Made by a program: the position numbers and the translations under genes | NCBI RefSeq assembly: GCF_024166365.1 | Contig: NC_064842.1 | Span: forward strand, 17,517,001-17,581,000 | Direction: 5' to 3' | DNA from: Elephas maximus indicus | Taxonomy: Eukaryota > Chordata > Mammalia > Proboscidea > Elephantidae | DNA length: 64,000 nt | Shown here: piece by piece, positions 10,871 to 22,029 of the stretch | Layout of the letters: every line of letters begins with the position of its first letter | Position numbering within the stretch: the stretch's first letter is position 1 | Notes under the pieces: generated by a model | Databases searched by the model: none | What the model saw: the letters and a program-made list of their open reading frames with translations, nothing else | What the model was told of the DNA's origin: nothing

Positions 10871-11890
10871 ATGGAATAAACAAATAACAGCCCTAATGTT
10901 AAAAAGAACTTGCTTCTTTATAAATAATACGTCTCTAGGTCGTTTGGAGGACAAAATAACAATGAGTGTGAATACCCTTTGCAAACAAACCACTGCACAA
11001 ATGTAAGGAAGGCTGAATGCTGCCTAGTTGTTGGTGCTTCTCCATTACGGCAAATCAGTAACACTTCAGTGGCCAAAAAGCAGCACACATTTTCTCAACA
11101 GCCAAATTTGTAAGAATGCACGTTTCCCCCGTGGGATAAAAGCTTTTTTACTTTTTAAAAATTAAAAGTTACTCATGGACCATTGCCAAAGTTAAAACAG
11201 AAGTAAATAAAACAAAAAGGGAAACTTTACCCATTCTCATGTACCAATTATTTTCATTTTACGTGAAAATAAAATATGGCTCAAAAATATCTTAGTTTTT
11301 CCTGAATTAGCTTTTGTGTACATAAGCTTCCTCACCACCGTCCTAAAAGGCCTCCCGGTCTCTAGGTTCTCCATCTTTTACCCTCCCAATCACTGTTATT
11401 ATGAGCCCAGAGAGAGACGGCCCTGGATCTATGACTGGTGGGAAATTTGGTATTTTAATGGCTTGTGGCCACACACTGGTGGCCTTGGATAATCCACAGT
11501 TCAGACAATGGCCAGCTCCTTTTACATACTGACTGAGCTGTGTACAAGTAAGAGTCACTTTCTTTGCCTACGAGACAAAGTTCATCACTCATTTTGTGCT
11601 ATCTCTGAACTTCAAATACACGCCTGCTCTAACACTTAGAGAATTCTACAATTATTTATGTACATAACCGTTTCACCTATTCCACAGTGGATCTCTTCAG
11701 AACATACCCTGTTAAGTAATCTTTCCCCAGCATCTAGTATTGTTCTTGGCACGTAGTTGGTGCTGACTAAGCATTTGCCACGTTGACTCTCTGGGCTCAC
11801 AATAAGTGGGGCTGAATTAAGCATGCAGAAGTGGATTTTAGATTATTTCCAGCACTGGTAGCAGAATTTTAATAAGGCTAGAAGAGATGC
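10870..11890. other. CNST intron 3, mostly unassigned
   Basis: A possible L2 tail lies near 11695-11790 (AGCATCTAGTATTGTTCTTG, GGTGCTGACTAAGCATTTG). Nothing else was recognised. Confidence 0.4.
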
Positions 11891-11903
11891 ATCACAGTAG
11901 TAC

Positions 11904-12112
11904 CTGGTGAAGGCAAAGGGGAAGTGCCCTTGAATCCAACCGCTCAACTTCGCCTCGTATGAGGGAAAACAGAGACCGCAGAACCAGCTTCGGAGCCTCT
12001 GGCTGCTCATCAGCATTTACTTCAGCAGCCTCCTCACCGCCGACTGCCTCTGTGGCTGCTGCACTGACTGTCTTTTCTGGCATCGAAGGTGTACTATCCC
12101 CTGAAGGAAGCC
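11904..12112 (-). CDS. CNST: CNST exon 3 (209 bp)
   Basis: The acceptor is TTAAAG|GG at 12112 and the donor is CACCAG|GTACTA after 11904. The exon enters in phase 1 (completing a Gly codon with exon 2) and leaves in phase 0, giving 70 codons including the split one. The peptide contains the recognisable consortin blocks EEAAEVNADEQPEAPKLVL and SLFSLIRGEVE, then LDSRALPLCLHQ at the 3' end. Compared with my memory of human consortin the first third is divergent (a Ser/Thr/Ala-rich linker) and the last two thirds nearly identical, so the helical part is under stronger constraint. The donor has C at +4 in place of the favoured A and looks sub-optimal. Confidence 0.95.
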
Positions 12113-13009
12113 CTTTAAGAAGTAAATAAAATACCTAGGTTAAGTATAAATTCCTATCATGGTGGAACACCTTACAACGATTAGGCTTGTTAACCACAAA
12201 ACTTTCAAATAAAATTAATCATATGAAAAAAGCCAGAAACCACAAATTATTACCCTCATTAAATTAAGATCATGCTGACAACTGATTGCTCCTATTAGCA
12301 TATACATAAACCATTTTTTTTTTGCAGAATTATAATTAAGAATATTAATAAAAAGTGATCCAAAGAAAAGCATGCAGTTTAAACCTGATCAAAAACGTGA
12401 TTCTCCCAAAGGAAAAATGGATTAGCTGTGATTCTACGTCCTGGCTTGGCTGAAATGAAACAGGGCTGAACGGGACGGTAAATGTATCTATCACGTGAAA
12501 CGGCTAACGAAGCTGAGCCATTCTGTCTAAATTCTGGTCTGATAACTTTAGAACCACTTTTGGATCCCAGGAGAGCAGCAGACTTTCAGAAAATCAGTGC
12601 CAGAGCTAATGGCCCCTCAAACTTTTTTCCTAGTAAAAAAGTTAAGGAAGACAAACTTCTGAAAAGCTGTCAATGAATAAATGTTTTTGATCAACAGCTC
12701 CTGAAATGAGGCGCCAAATTTTAAAAATTTAATCTTATAAAGTTCAGCTTACAAAATCTCAGTATCAGTTCTAATTTTCATGTTCGCATGGAACAGGCTG
12801 TCTGTCTACATCTGTACATACCTTCAGCTCTTCAGCTAGTCTGCCTCGACCTTTCTCAGCAATTTAACATATACACACCCACAACTGAGGCTGCCCCTTC
12901 CCAGCAGCTCTTGTCCATTCTTCACTTCCCTGGTAAAATACTCACGGCCTTTCTGAGCAATTATGTATTCTAACAGCTGGAATATTTTCCAACCATCTGC
13001 GTCTGTTAG
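12113..13009. other. CNST intron 2, unassigned
   Basis: No repeat family or coding signal recognised. The short open frames here lack codon bias or family resemblance. Confidence 0.4.
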
Positions 13010-13203
13010 TGGTGGCTTGCATGTTGTTATGATGCTGAACAGATGTCAGCAGACCTTCCAGACTAAGAAGGACTAGGAAGAAAGGCCTGGTGATCTGCTT
13101 CCAAAAATCAGCCAATAGAAATCCCACGGATTACAACAATCTGATCCCGCTGTGCTTGGGGTCAGTATGAGGCAGGGGCAACTCCATGGCAGCTAACAAC
13201 AAT
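13010..13203 (+). mobile_element. Short RTE-derived element (RTE 5' end joined to RTE-type 3' tail)
   Basis: TGGCTTGCATGTTGTTATGA, CAGACCTTCCAGACTAAG and GGACTAGGAAGAAAGGCCTG resemble the RTE leader region. The copy then ends GGGTCAGTATGAGGCAGG and GCTAACAACAAT like the RTE 3' end. A sister copy is at 30031-30245. No tRNA-like head is present. Confidence 0.6.
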
Positions 13204-13389
13204 ATTTACTCGTGTTTTACCCTACCAAAATCCGTGCCCTTTCCTATAACATGAGCCTGAAGCTAACCTACTTTCCTCTGCACCCCATATATAGCTTTGT
13301 AGTATGCTGGGTTACATTGTAGTCAAAGTCTCATCTTTATTAGGTTATAACTCCCGCAGCACGGGGCTAACTTATGCTGAGGCTGCTTA

Positions 13390-13605
13390 TGTACAACCAA
13401 ATACCTCATGGGATTTGATTCCTTGATTTGGAGGTTTAGGGCCATGGTTTCATGGAATATCCTAGCAAATTGGCCTCATATCGTGCTAAGTGCTTCTGTT
13501 TTATCTCCTAAATTCAGCTGCATAGTGCCTGGGGTCTTAAAAGCTTGCAAGCGGCCATTCAAGGTACAACAATTGGTCTCTACTCACTGGAATAAAAGAG
13601 AATCA
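13390..13605 (+). mobile_element. Fragment of an L1-type 3' UTR (family of 14617-15440)
   Basis: CTGGGGTCTTAAAAGCTTGC, AAGCGGCCATTCAAGGTACA and TTGGTCTCTACTCACTGG correspond to the matching part of the copies at 14617-15440 and 53970-54790. Confidence 0.65.
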
Positions 13606-13639
13606 GGAATAAGAGAAGGAAATAGAGCGTGTGGCTAAT

Positions 13640-13996
13640 TGCCCCCATAAACACAATGGAATATTATTCAGCCATAAAGAGGAAAGAAGTTCTGATGCAT
13701 GCTACCATGTAGATGAACCCTGAAAGCATTATGCTAAGTGAAATAAGCCAGACACAAAAGAACAAATATTGTATGAGTCCACTTATATGGAATATTTAGA
13801 ATAGGGAAATTCATAGAGACAGAAAGGAGATTAGAGGTTACCAGGAGCTGGGGAAAGGGAGGAATGGGGAGTTGTTGCTTAATGTATACAGAGTTCCTCC
13901 TTGGGGTGATGGGAAAGTTCTGGAAACAAATAGTGGTGATGGTTGCACAACACTGTGAATGTAATTAATGTCACTGAATTGTACACTTAAAAATAG
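13640..13996 (+). mobile_element. L1 3' end fragment
   Basis: ACAATGGAATATTATTCAGC, ACCCTGAAAGCATTATGCTA, CACAACACTGTGAATGTAAT and AATTGTACACTTAAAAATAG are standard L1M-type 3' sequence. Confidence 0.8.
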
Positions 13997-15440
13997 TTAA
14001 AATTGCCAATCCCACTCCTAGGTATATACCCTAATTTAATAAAAGACACACGGACAGACATATGCACACCTATGTTCACTGCAGCACTATTCACGATAGC
14101 AAAAAAAAATGGAAACTGCCTAACTGCCCTTCAACGGACGAATGGATACACAAAACGTGGTACACACAATGGAATACTAGGCAACCATAAAGAATAATGA
14201 CAAGGCCACAAAGCATACGATAACACGAATGTATCTGGAGGATGTAATACTAAAAGATATAAGTTAATCATGTAAGGACAAATATTGTATGACCCTACTT
14301 TTGTAAGAAGAGAAGACAGATAGTAAAACCTGTGAAAGCTGGAACCTGTGTAAGGGAGAAACCTGTCAGAGAAGGAAAACTCAAATATTTTCCACTAACA
14401 GAGAGTGATAGAACAGAACTCCCCCACAGGGTTTCCAAGGAGCACCTGGTGGATTCGAACTACCGACCTTTTGGTTAGCAGTCGTAGCTTTTAACCACTA
14501 TGTCATCAGGGTGTCCATGGGTAGGTACAGGTGTGTACAAATGTGTGCACAGATAGAAGTATCTATATGTATATTTATGTACAGACGTGTGTGCATGCAT
14601 ACGTATTCATAAAGGACACAGGTACAGATACTTCTGAGACACAGCCAAACACCTTGTGAGACTGGTTTTCTGGGTTTGAAGGTTTAGGGCCTTATTCTCA
14701 TGGGACAACTCAGTCAACTGGCATAGTACATAGGTCACAAAGTTCATGTTCTACATCCTGGTGAGGTTGAGTAGCATCTGAGATCTTAAAAGCTTACAAG
14801 CAGCCATCTAAGATACAACTATTGCTCTTTACCCCTCAGGAGCAAAAAAGAAAGAAACCAACGTCTCAGAGAAGAAACTAGTCTACAAGACTTATAGCCT
14901 ACAACGGCCATGGCCTCATTTACCCTGAGACCAGAAAAACTAGATGGTGCCTGGCTACCATTACTGATTGCTCTGATGGGGACCACAATAAATGGACCCG
15001 GATAGAATGGGAGAAAAACATGGAACTGAACCCAAATTCTAAAAAAGTCCAGACTTACTGGACCAGTTGACTCTCTGAGATTATTGTCCTGAGATACTCT
15101 CTGAACCTTGAACCAAAACTATCCCGAGGTTACCTTTTAGCGAAATAACAGATTGGAACACATGATAAAGGATGTTACCCAGGGGTATGGTGCTCCATTA
15201 AAAAAACATCTATATGAGATCAAAAAGTCAACAATTACTCTAAAGCAAAAATGAGAAAATAAGGGGGCAGGGAAACTAGAGCACTGGAAATGGAACAACC
15301 AGAACGCAATGAATGAGAATGCTGACACATTGTGAAAAATGTAATTAATGTCACTGAACACTCTGTATAGAAATTATCAAATGGGAACCCAATTCGCTAT
15401 GTAAACTTTCACCTAAAGCACAATAAAGTATTATTTAAAA
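13997..15440 (+). mobile_element. L1 3' end with long lineage-type 3' UTR, interrupted by a SINE
   Basis: L1 ORF2-end-like sequence (CCTAGGTATATACCCTAATT, ACAATGGAATACTAGGCAAC) runs into a long 3' UTR that ends AGCACAATAAAGTATTATTT. The AfroSINE at 14409-14516 interrupts it. The 14617-15440 part recurs at 53970-54790, at 13390-13605 (part) and at 55980-56100 (end only, inverted). No intact ORF remains. Confidence 0.65.
14409..14516 (-). mobile_element. AfroSINE, 5' half, inside an L1
   Basis: The reverse complement carries the tRNA-like head and B box: plus-strand AGCACCTGGTGGATTCGAAC, CGACCTTTTGGTTAGCAG and TTAACCACTATGTCATCAGG. Confidence 0.85.
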
Positions 15441-15687
15441 ATTGGTTAAAATGGCAGACCTTAAGAAATATATATTTTACCACAATAAAAAAATTCTTTA
15501 TGTGAACCATCTACTCTTTCTGTTTGTGTTGCATCTTGCTGAGGCTGGCATGCAGAAATTGTTCTTTAGAAACAGGACTACCAACATATGCAGAGAAAAG
15601 GCACATGTGCTGGTTCTGTGGCAAGTCCTGGTAAAAGTCAAGTATGAAACAGAATTCCTAAACACGCTGTAAAATTCCGCAGAAGTG

Positions 15688-15773
15688 AGGTAGCATGGCT
15701 GAACCATCAGGCTGAAGTCAGCCTGCCTGGGATCAAATCCTGGAGTGCCCCTTATTAACAATATGACATGAGG
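15688..15773 (+). mobile_element. MIR SINE, left part, split by the MaLR element
   Basis: AGGCTGAAGTCAGCCTGCCT and GGGATCAAATCCTGGAGTGC match the MIR head. The element resumes at 18167. Confidence 0.7.
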
Positions 15774-18166
15774 TGTCTTAGTCGCCAAGTGCTACAGTAA
15801 CTAAATACCACAAGTGGGTGGCTTTAAAGAACAGAAATTTATTTCTTACAGCTCTGAAGGTTAAAAGTCCAAAAGGTCTTAGCCATGTTGATTCCTTCTT
15901 TGCTGGTAGCCCTGAGTGTTCCTTTATTTCTTGGCTTATAGATGATCTTTCTGTGGATGTATGTGTGTGTGTCTGACTTTTTTAGAAATCAGAAGTGATT
16001 AGATTTAGAACCTACTCTCCTTGGGTATGATCTAATTAACATAACAAAGAAAACCTTATTTTCAAACAGGATTATATCCATAGGTATAGGGGTTAGGATT
16101 CCAACACCAATTTTAGGGGGGATATGATTCAATCCATAACATTCTACCCCCTGCCCCCCCAAATACACATCCTTCCCATGTGCAAAATACATTTGCCTTA
16201 TCACACTGTCCCTAAAAGTCTTAACTCATTCAGCATCGATTCTAAGTCCAAAATCTCATCTTTTGCATCATTAAATCGAGTATGGGTAAGACTCTGGGCA
16301 TGTTCCATCCTAGGGCAAAATTCCTTTCCACCCGTGTACCTATGAAACCTAGAATACAAGTTATCTGCTTCTAAAACACAACAGTGAAACAGGTACAGGG
16401 TAGTCGTTTTCATTCCAAATGGTAGAAATTGGAGGGAAAGAAGGGTCACAAGTACCATGCAAGTCCCAAAACCAGCAGAACAAATTTCATTAGCTCTCAA
16501 GGCTTGAAAATAATCCTGTTTTCCAGGCACATCTGGGCAACAGCTCCACCCTACCAGCTGTGGGCACTGGTCACACTCTCCAGATTCTGAGCAGAGGCCC
16601 CTCAGCCCAGGGTTATCAGCCCCACCTTCCAGGCCCACCGAAATAAAAAACCTGCTCTCCAGCTTTGGGTAGCTCCATTTTCCTGGTTGAGTGGTGGCTC
16701 TGTTCTCCTGGCCTGCTGGCATGGCAACCCTGCCCCCTCAACTTTGGACAGCAATCTCATTCTCTTGGCCCACTATGAATGGCAGCCCTTCTCTCTGGAA
16801 CCAAGGCAGCGGTGACTAGACTCTTTGAAACCTAGGGGACAGTGTCCCACCCTTTGAGACCTAGTGGGCAGTGACTCCACCCTTTGAAACCAATGAAGCA
16901 GCAGCCCTGTCCCCTGTGCTCCTTCAGACAGCTCTGTTGATGTCTGAACTGCTCCCAGGACTGTGCTTTCCTTTTCTTGGAAGACAACAGATGTTTGCAA
17001 CCAAGCAACTCCATTGGCCCACTTATTGCCTGTAGAATTCCAAAAGGCAGACAGTTTTCCTTCATTTTATCCTGTCTCTGTCCTTTTCAGTCTAAGCTGA
17101 CAAGATTTCTGCTGTATTGACTGATTAGACCCATGTCACAGGTGTAACCTCTTTAGCAAAAGATTATGTAGTCACAACCTTAGTGTCCTTTTCAGGACAA
17201 GCTCTCTTAGTTTTCACAGTAGAATTTTGCAAATCTTTAAGTTTTGATTTTGTTTTACACCATTCTTTTTTAAGTCTATCTCTTTCTTCCTGCATTTTAC
17301 TATAAATGGCAAGGAGAAACCATGCCACACCTTTAGGATCTTGCTTAGAAATCACCTCAAGCTCCACTTTCCACAAAACATTCAAACGTAACTTAGATGA
17401 GTTCTTTGCCACTGTATAACAAGGATCATCTTTCCCTCAGTGTCCAATAACATGTTCATTATTTCCTTTTAATGACTCACAAAAAGCCGATTTAACATTC
17501 ACATTTTTGGCAACATTCTGTTCATGATGACAGCAGCTTTTCCTACAGTTCTCAGTTCTTTCTGAACCCTCATCAGAATTGCCCTCAATGTCCATAATTC
17601 TACCAAGAGATTCTTCAAGGCAATCAAGGCTCTTACTATGAAGCACATCAAAATTCTTCCAGCTTCTACCCATTAATTAATTCCAAATCCCTTTTCACAT
17701 TTTAGATATTTGTTAGAGCAGCATTCCCACTCTCTGGTATCAAATTCTGTCTTAGTTACTCAGTGCTGATGTAACAGAAATACCACAAGTGGTGGCTTTA
17801 AAGGACAGAAATTTATTTTCTCACAATTCTGGAGACCAAAAGTCCAAATCAGAGTCTCAGCTGTGTTAATCCCTTCCTTATTGGTAGCCCTGGGCATTTC
17901 TTGGTTCCTTGGCTTTCCTTGGTTTACAGATTTGGTTTGTTTTCTGTATTCCCTGGTATGTGTATGTATGTTTGCATGTGTGTGTGTGTATCTGTGTCTA
18001 ATCTGCTCTTTTTATAACTCAGAAGTGATAAGATTTAGAGCCCATCCTACTTGAGTGTGATCTAATTAACAACCAAAAACCTTATTTCCAAACAGGATTA
18101 CATCCACAGGTACAGGGGTTAGGATTCCAACATCTATTTTGGGGAGATACAATTCAATCCACAACA
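15774..18166 (-). mobile_element. Two-LTR ERVL-MaLR retrotransposon (2.4 kb)
   Basis: LTRs at 15774-16141 (3' LTR) and 17748-18166 (5' LTR) share TGTCTTAGT...ACCACAAGTGG...GGCTTTAAAG at one end and GGGGTTAGGATTCCAACA...AATTCAATCCATAACA-like sequence at the other. Next to the 5' LTR, about 17726-17744, a primer-binding-site-like stretch reads TGATACCAGAGAGTGGGAA on the minus strand, similar to the tRNA-Leu type of ERVL. Next to the 3' LTR is a purine run (minus strand) at 16142-16160. The internal part is about 1.6 kb with scattered short frames, no pol, as usual for MaLR. The flanks, TGAGG and TGGGC, agree at 3 of 5 positions. Confidence 0.85.
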
Positions 18167-18335
18167 TGGGCCAAGTACTTTATCTCTTCGTGCTTCAGGT
18201 TCCTCATCTATAAATTGGGGCTAACTGTATTGTGAATAACACCTAAAGAGGCTGTGGTGAGGATTAAGTAAGATTATCCATATATAGCATGGACCACAGT
18301 GTCTGGCATATCGTAAGTCCTCAATCAATGTTCCA
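18167..18335 (+). mobile_element. MIR SINE, right part, continuing 15688-15773
   Basis: TGGGCCAAGTACTTTATCTC, TTCCTCATCTATAAATTGGG, GTGGTGAGGATTAAGTAAG and GTGTCTGGCATATCGTAAGT follow the MIR order exactly from the point where the left part stops. Confidence 0.75.
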
Positions 18336-19089
18336 AAACTTTTGTTTTAAACCTTAGCTAGCTGTAATCAAGTTAAATGCTATAATTTCCTAACTCTGAG
18401 TTTAGAGCACTATAATTTTAACTCTATCACAACCACCGTCTCCTCCTGAGATTTCAATGTTTATCCTATTTTGTTCACCATCTGTAAAATAGGTATCACT
18501 TGCCAAAGATTAATGTGTTGACATTTTGAAATGGTATCTTTATCTAAAAGATGTTATCATACAAAATTATAAAACAGTATTATTTCAGAGCAGATCAATT
18601 TAATTCCATGCCTCTGGACATAGTTCTTGCTACTGAAAACCTTAAAAAGGTCTTTGGTTTTGTGATTTCATGTTACAATCCGTAACTGAATTCATTAAAC
18701 CCCTTACCCATTAGATGCACACCTTGGCGATAATTTTGGAGGATGGATCAGAAATCATTTTTAAATACATGGCTTGTATAGTTCCTATGCTAGAGTCTTT
18801 GTCTTGCTCATTTTTGTCTTCCACATTTCATCCCTCTAAGGTTTCAGTTAGTGCCAAGAAAACAGGAGAGTGTTCAACATTCAGATATCTTCAATCCTTG
18901 GCTAAACACATTTAAGTGGCAAGAAGGAAATATTCCTTCCTTTACTGCAAACCCAGACACTGGTATTATGAGTGAGATTAATTTGAAAATGAGCCAACTT
19001 CCTTCTGATCTGACCCGGGATCAAAGAGAGGTATGTGCATAATTACCATTTGTTCAACGTGGCACATTCTCCAGTGCCCTCAGACTGCA

Positions 19090-19275
19090 GTCTCTGCTAA
19101 CAGAGGTAGCACTGAAAGGCCGTGGCTCAGGAACTCTGGCTTGTGTCCAGCAGCCCAGTGACCTAAGGAAATTGACCTGACTCCTCTAAATCTGTTTCCT
19201 TATAAATTAATGGCTATGGATTAAAAAAGGCAACATACAAAGGGTACGTGGCATTTAGTTGGTACTCAAAGTGGC
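19090..19275 (+). mobile_element. MIR SINE, diverged
   Basis: AGTGACCTAAGGAAATTGAC, AAATCTGTTTCCTTATAAAT and GTGGCATTTAGTTGGTACTC correspond to the central and tail parts of MIR. Confidence 0.55.
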
Positions 19276-19502
19276 AGCACTGTTCTTTTGACTGAGGATT
19301 GGGCAAGGAATTTCAGTGTCAATAAAGGGATGTAAAGACACGAAAACAGCTGTTGGGCTTTATTTTAGGTGACATCTTGAAAACTACTATTAATACTTCA
19401 AGACTGTTTTGAGGAACAGGACTCAGATAAGGCTGCAAGACCACCTCTTTTATCAGCTATGTTAACTATGTTTTAAGTCCTTTAGTTGTAATATGGCATC
19501 AT

Positions 19503-19563
19503 AACAGACTCTGGAGAATAGCAACATAAAAAAAAAAAAAAACAGACTCTGGAGAATAGCAAC
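19503..19563 (+). repeat. 23-bp direct repeat enclosing only a poly(A) tract
   Basis: AACAGACTCTGGAGAATAGC plus AAC occurs at 19503-19525 and again at 19541-19563, separated by AT and 13 A. It has the form of a target-site duplication around a retrotransposed tail with no body. Confidence 0.8.
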
Positions 19564-20436
19564 GTATAAACCCTCAAAAGAATATTCTTATCTCCCTCTC
19601 AGGTAGATGCCACAAAGCAAACTTTTCTTGAGTGGAGGGAGCAAGTCCTTCTTATAGCTTGTTTGCTTTGTTGAGCTTTTGAAGAAGTAGGGTTCTAATT
19701 ATTCACTTGAAATTTTAATAAACCATACTGAACCATTATCTACATCTATTAGCCTGCCTTAGTATTTAAGCATGTCTGCCTCCAGCTAAAACTGTCTTGA
19801 ACCAACAGAGAATTATTTATTTTCCCCTTTAGTATAAAATGCCCACCGACTAAGACAGACACACTAGTGGATTCACACAGGATCCTAACCACCGTATTTA
19901 GATTTTACAGACACATAGTGAACCTGAAAAAACACTTCAAGAAATGACCTTCAGGAACTCAAAAAGAATTTAACAAATTCATGCCAGATGAGCGCTCCCT
20001 TAGGCTACTTAAGGCTACAGTCTCTACACCCACTAACCCCTAGGTTGTAAAAGTAGATGACCCCATGGGTAGTTACACCTGCTCCAGCAGTACACAAATA
20101 GCTATTTCTTCAAGTTCTACCACTTTCTAAAGTTTGCTCCAGGCTGTTTTCATTCCATATTTAAGGCACAATTAGTACACATAAATATTGCTGGGATTTA
20201 GACTCTAAATTATGTATAACGTCAACTAGCACCAATGTTTGGATTCCATAATTTTCCTTACATAAGTTTGATTAGACAATTTTTACACTTTAACACGTTT
20301 TATTAAAAACTAAATATATGCAAGGGATTTGCCTAAGTATACATTTAGTTATCCTAATTTTAAACTTCTCATTCAGATCTACAGACATTCTCAAGCACTG
20401 AAGTTTCAAATAAAATTAATATGTTGTTTTTCTATT

Positions 20437-20634
20437 TGTTGTTAGGTACCATCAAGTTGATTCCAAGTCCAACTTATAGAGACTCCATATGACAGACTAG
20501 AACTGCCCTGTAGGATTTTCTTGGCTGTAATCTTTACAGAAGCAGATTGCCAGGTCTTTTTTCTGTGGAGCTGATGGGTAGGTTAGAACCACCAACCCTT
20601 TGGTTAGCAACCAGGTACTTAACCATTGTGTTAC
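20437..20634 (-). mobile_element. AfroSINE, near full length
   Basis: GTTGTTAGGTACCATCAAGT, CTGTAATCTTTACAGAAGC and ACCAACCCTTTGGTTAGCAA in order. The GTTGTTAGG end is the RTE-like tail. Confidence 0.85.
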
Positions 20635-20784
20635 AGAAAACCAGAAACCCAATGCTGTGCCTGCTACTTCTAATGTCCTTCCTCTCCTCTTTATTCCTAT
20701 CTCCTTTATGTGGTTAGCTCTTATTTGTACTAGCTCAGTTTAGATATCAATTCTTCCTAGAAGCTTTCAATAAATCTTCTAAGA

Positions 20785-20962
20785 CAGTGTATTTTAACAG
20801 TTGTGTGCATATTTATCCCTAGTTATGACACTCATCTTGTTAGATTGTGCTTGTTACTTAAATGTCTCCCTTACTCGATCATATAAAACTCAAAGGGCAG
20901 GTTCACCAGCAGTTTCTGTGCCTGGCATACAAATGCTCAATAAATATCTGTTGACTAAGTAA
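20785..20962 (+). mobile_element. L2 3' end
   Basis: CTTGTTAGATTGTGCTTGTT, GGGCAGGTTCACCAGCAG and GCCTGGCATACAAATGCTCA followed by ATAAATATCTGTTGACTAAG. Confidence 0.65.
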
Positions 20963-21078
20963 CTCTGTATGGTTCTCTAAATATGCCTAGAGGATTCATC
21001 CTTTACAGCATTATCTATTATTACTTTTGACAATGGAAAGAAAAATTTTATAATGGGAAGACTTCTTCGGTAATGTAA

Positions 21079-21249
21079 CCAAAACCAAAAACCAAACCCT
21101 GTGCCGTGGAGTTGATTCCGACTCATAGCGACCCTATAGGACAGAGCAGAACTGCCCCACAGAGCTTCCAAGGAGCTCCTGGAGGATTTGAACTGCCGAC
21201 CCTTTGGTGGGCAGTGGTAGCACTTAAGCACTACGCCACCAGGGTTTCC
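21079..21249 (-). mobile_element. AfroSINE
   Basis: TTGATTCCGACTCATAGCGA, CAGAACTGCCCCACAGAGCT, ACTGCCGACCCTTTGGTG and CACTACGCCACCAGGGTTTC. One of the better preserved copies. Confidence 0.9.
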
Positions 21250-21323
21250 CTGTAATTAAAAAAAAAAAAAAAAAGTAAAGCCTATCTTAATTCTTTATCT
21301 AGTCTATCTTAATTCAATTTTTT

Positions 21324-22029
21324 TGTGGTAGGCAGAATAATAAAAACCCATGGTCGCTGAGTCGATTCTGACTCATAACGACCTTATAGTGCAGAGGAGA
21401 GCCATAGATTTCAAGGCTGTAATCTTTATGAAAGCAGGCTGCCATATCTTTCTCCTGCAGAGCACGTGATGGGTTCGAACCAAAAGGTCGGCAGCTGAGC
21501 GCTTAACCACTGCACCACCAGACCTCCTCAGGCAGAATAGTGGCACCCTGAAAAAATCCACATCCTAATCTCTCATACCTGTGAATATGTTACATCACAT
21601 GGCAAAGGGGAATTAAGGTTGCAGATGAAAGCCGCGTTGCTCAAAATAGGGAGATGATCCTGGATTTTCCAGATTGGCCCAATGTAATCACAAGCGTACT
21701 TAAAAATGGAAGAGAGAGAAGCAGAAAATCAGTCAGTCAGAGATGTGAGGTGAGAAACATTTGATATGGCATTGCTGACTTCGAAGGTAAAGGAAGGGAA
21801 GAGGCCACAAGTCAAGGAACATGGACAATATCCAGAAGCTGGAAAATGCTGAGAAACAAATTATCCCCTGGGGCTACCAGAAAAGAATGCAGCCCTGCCA
21901 ATTCCTTGATTTCAGTCCAGTGAGATTCCTGTCAGACTTCTGACCTACAGAACTGTAAAGTAATAAATTTCTGTTGTCTTAAGCCACTAAGCTTATTATA
22001 ACATTATGGCAGCAATAGAAACGAATACA
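21324..22029 (+). mobile_element. MLT1-type LTR, interrupted by an AfroSINE
   Basis: It begins TGTGGTAGGCAGAATA, is interrupted at 21340-21529, resumes AGGCAGAATAGTGGCACC and ends TTCTGTTGTCTTAAGCCACT ... GAATACA. This is the common MLT1 layout. Confidence 0.75.
21340..21529 (-). mobile_element. AfroSINE in an MLT1 LTR, with target duplication
   Basis: AGGCAGAATA flanks it at 21330-21339 and 21530-21539. TGGTCGCTGAGTCGATTCTG and CTTAACCACTGCACCACCAG mark its tail and head. Confidence 0.9.

Larger units (their letters stand above)
18340..20436. other. CNST intron 2, mostly unassigned
   Basis: Contains a MIR at 19090-19275 and the poly(A)-only insertion at 19503-19563. The rest shows no recognised element. 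Confidence 0.4.

Noticed and set aside
16201-16722. 173-codon minus-strand open frame
   Set aside because: It is the non-coding internal region of a MaLR element; the equivalent place in the second MaLR (31499-32987) does not keep the frame open.
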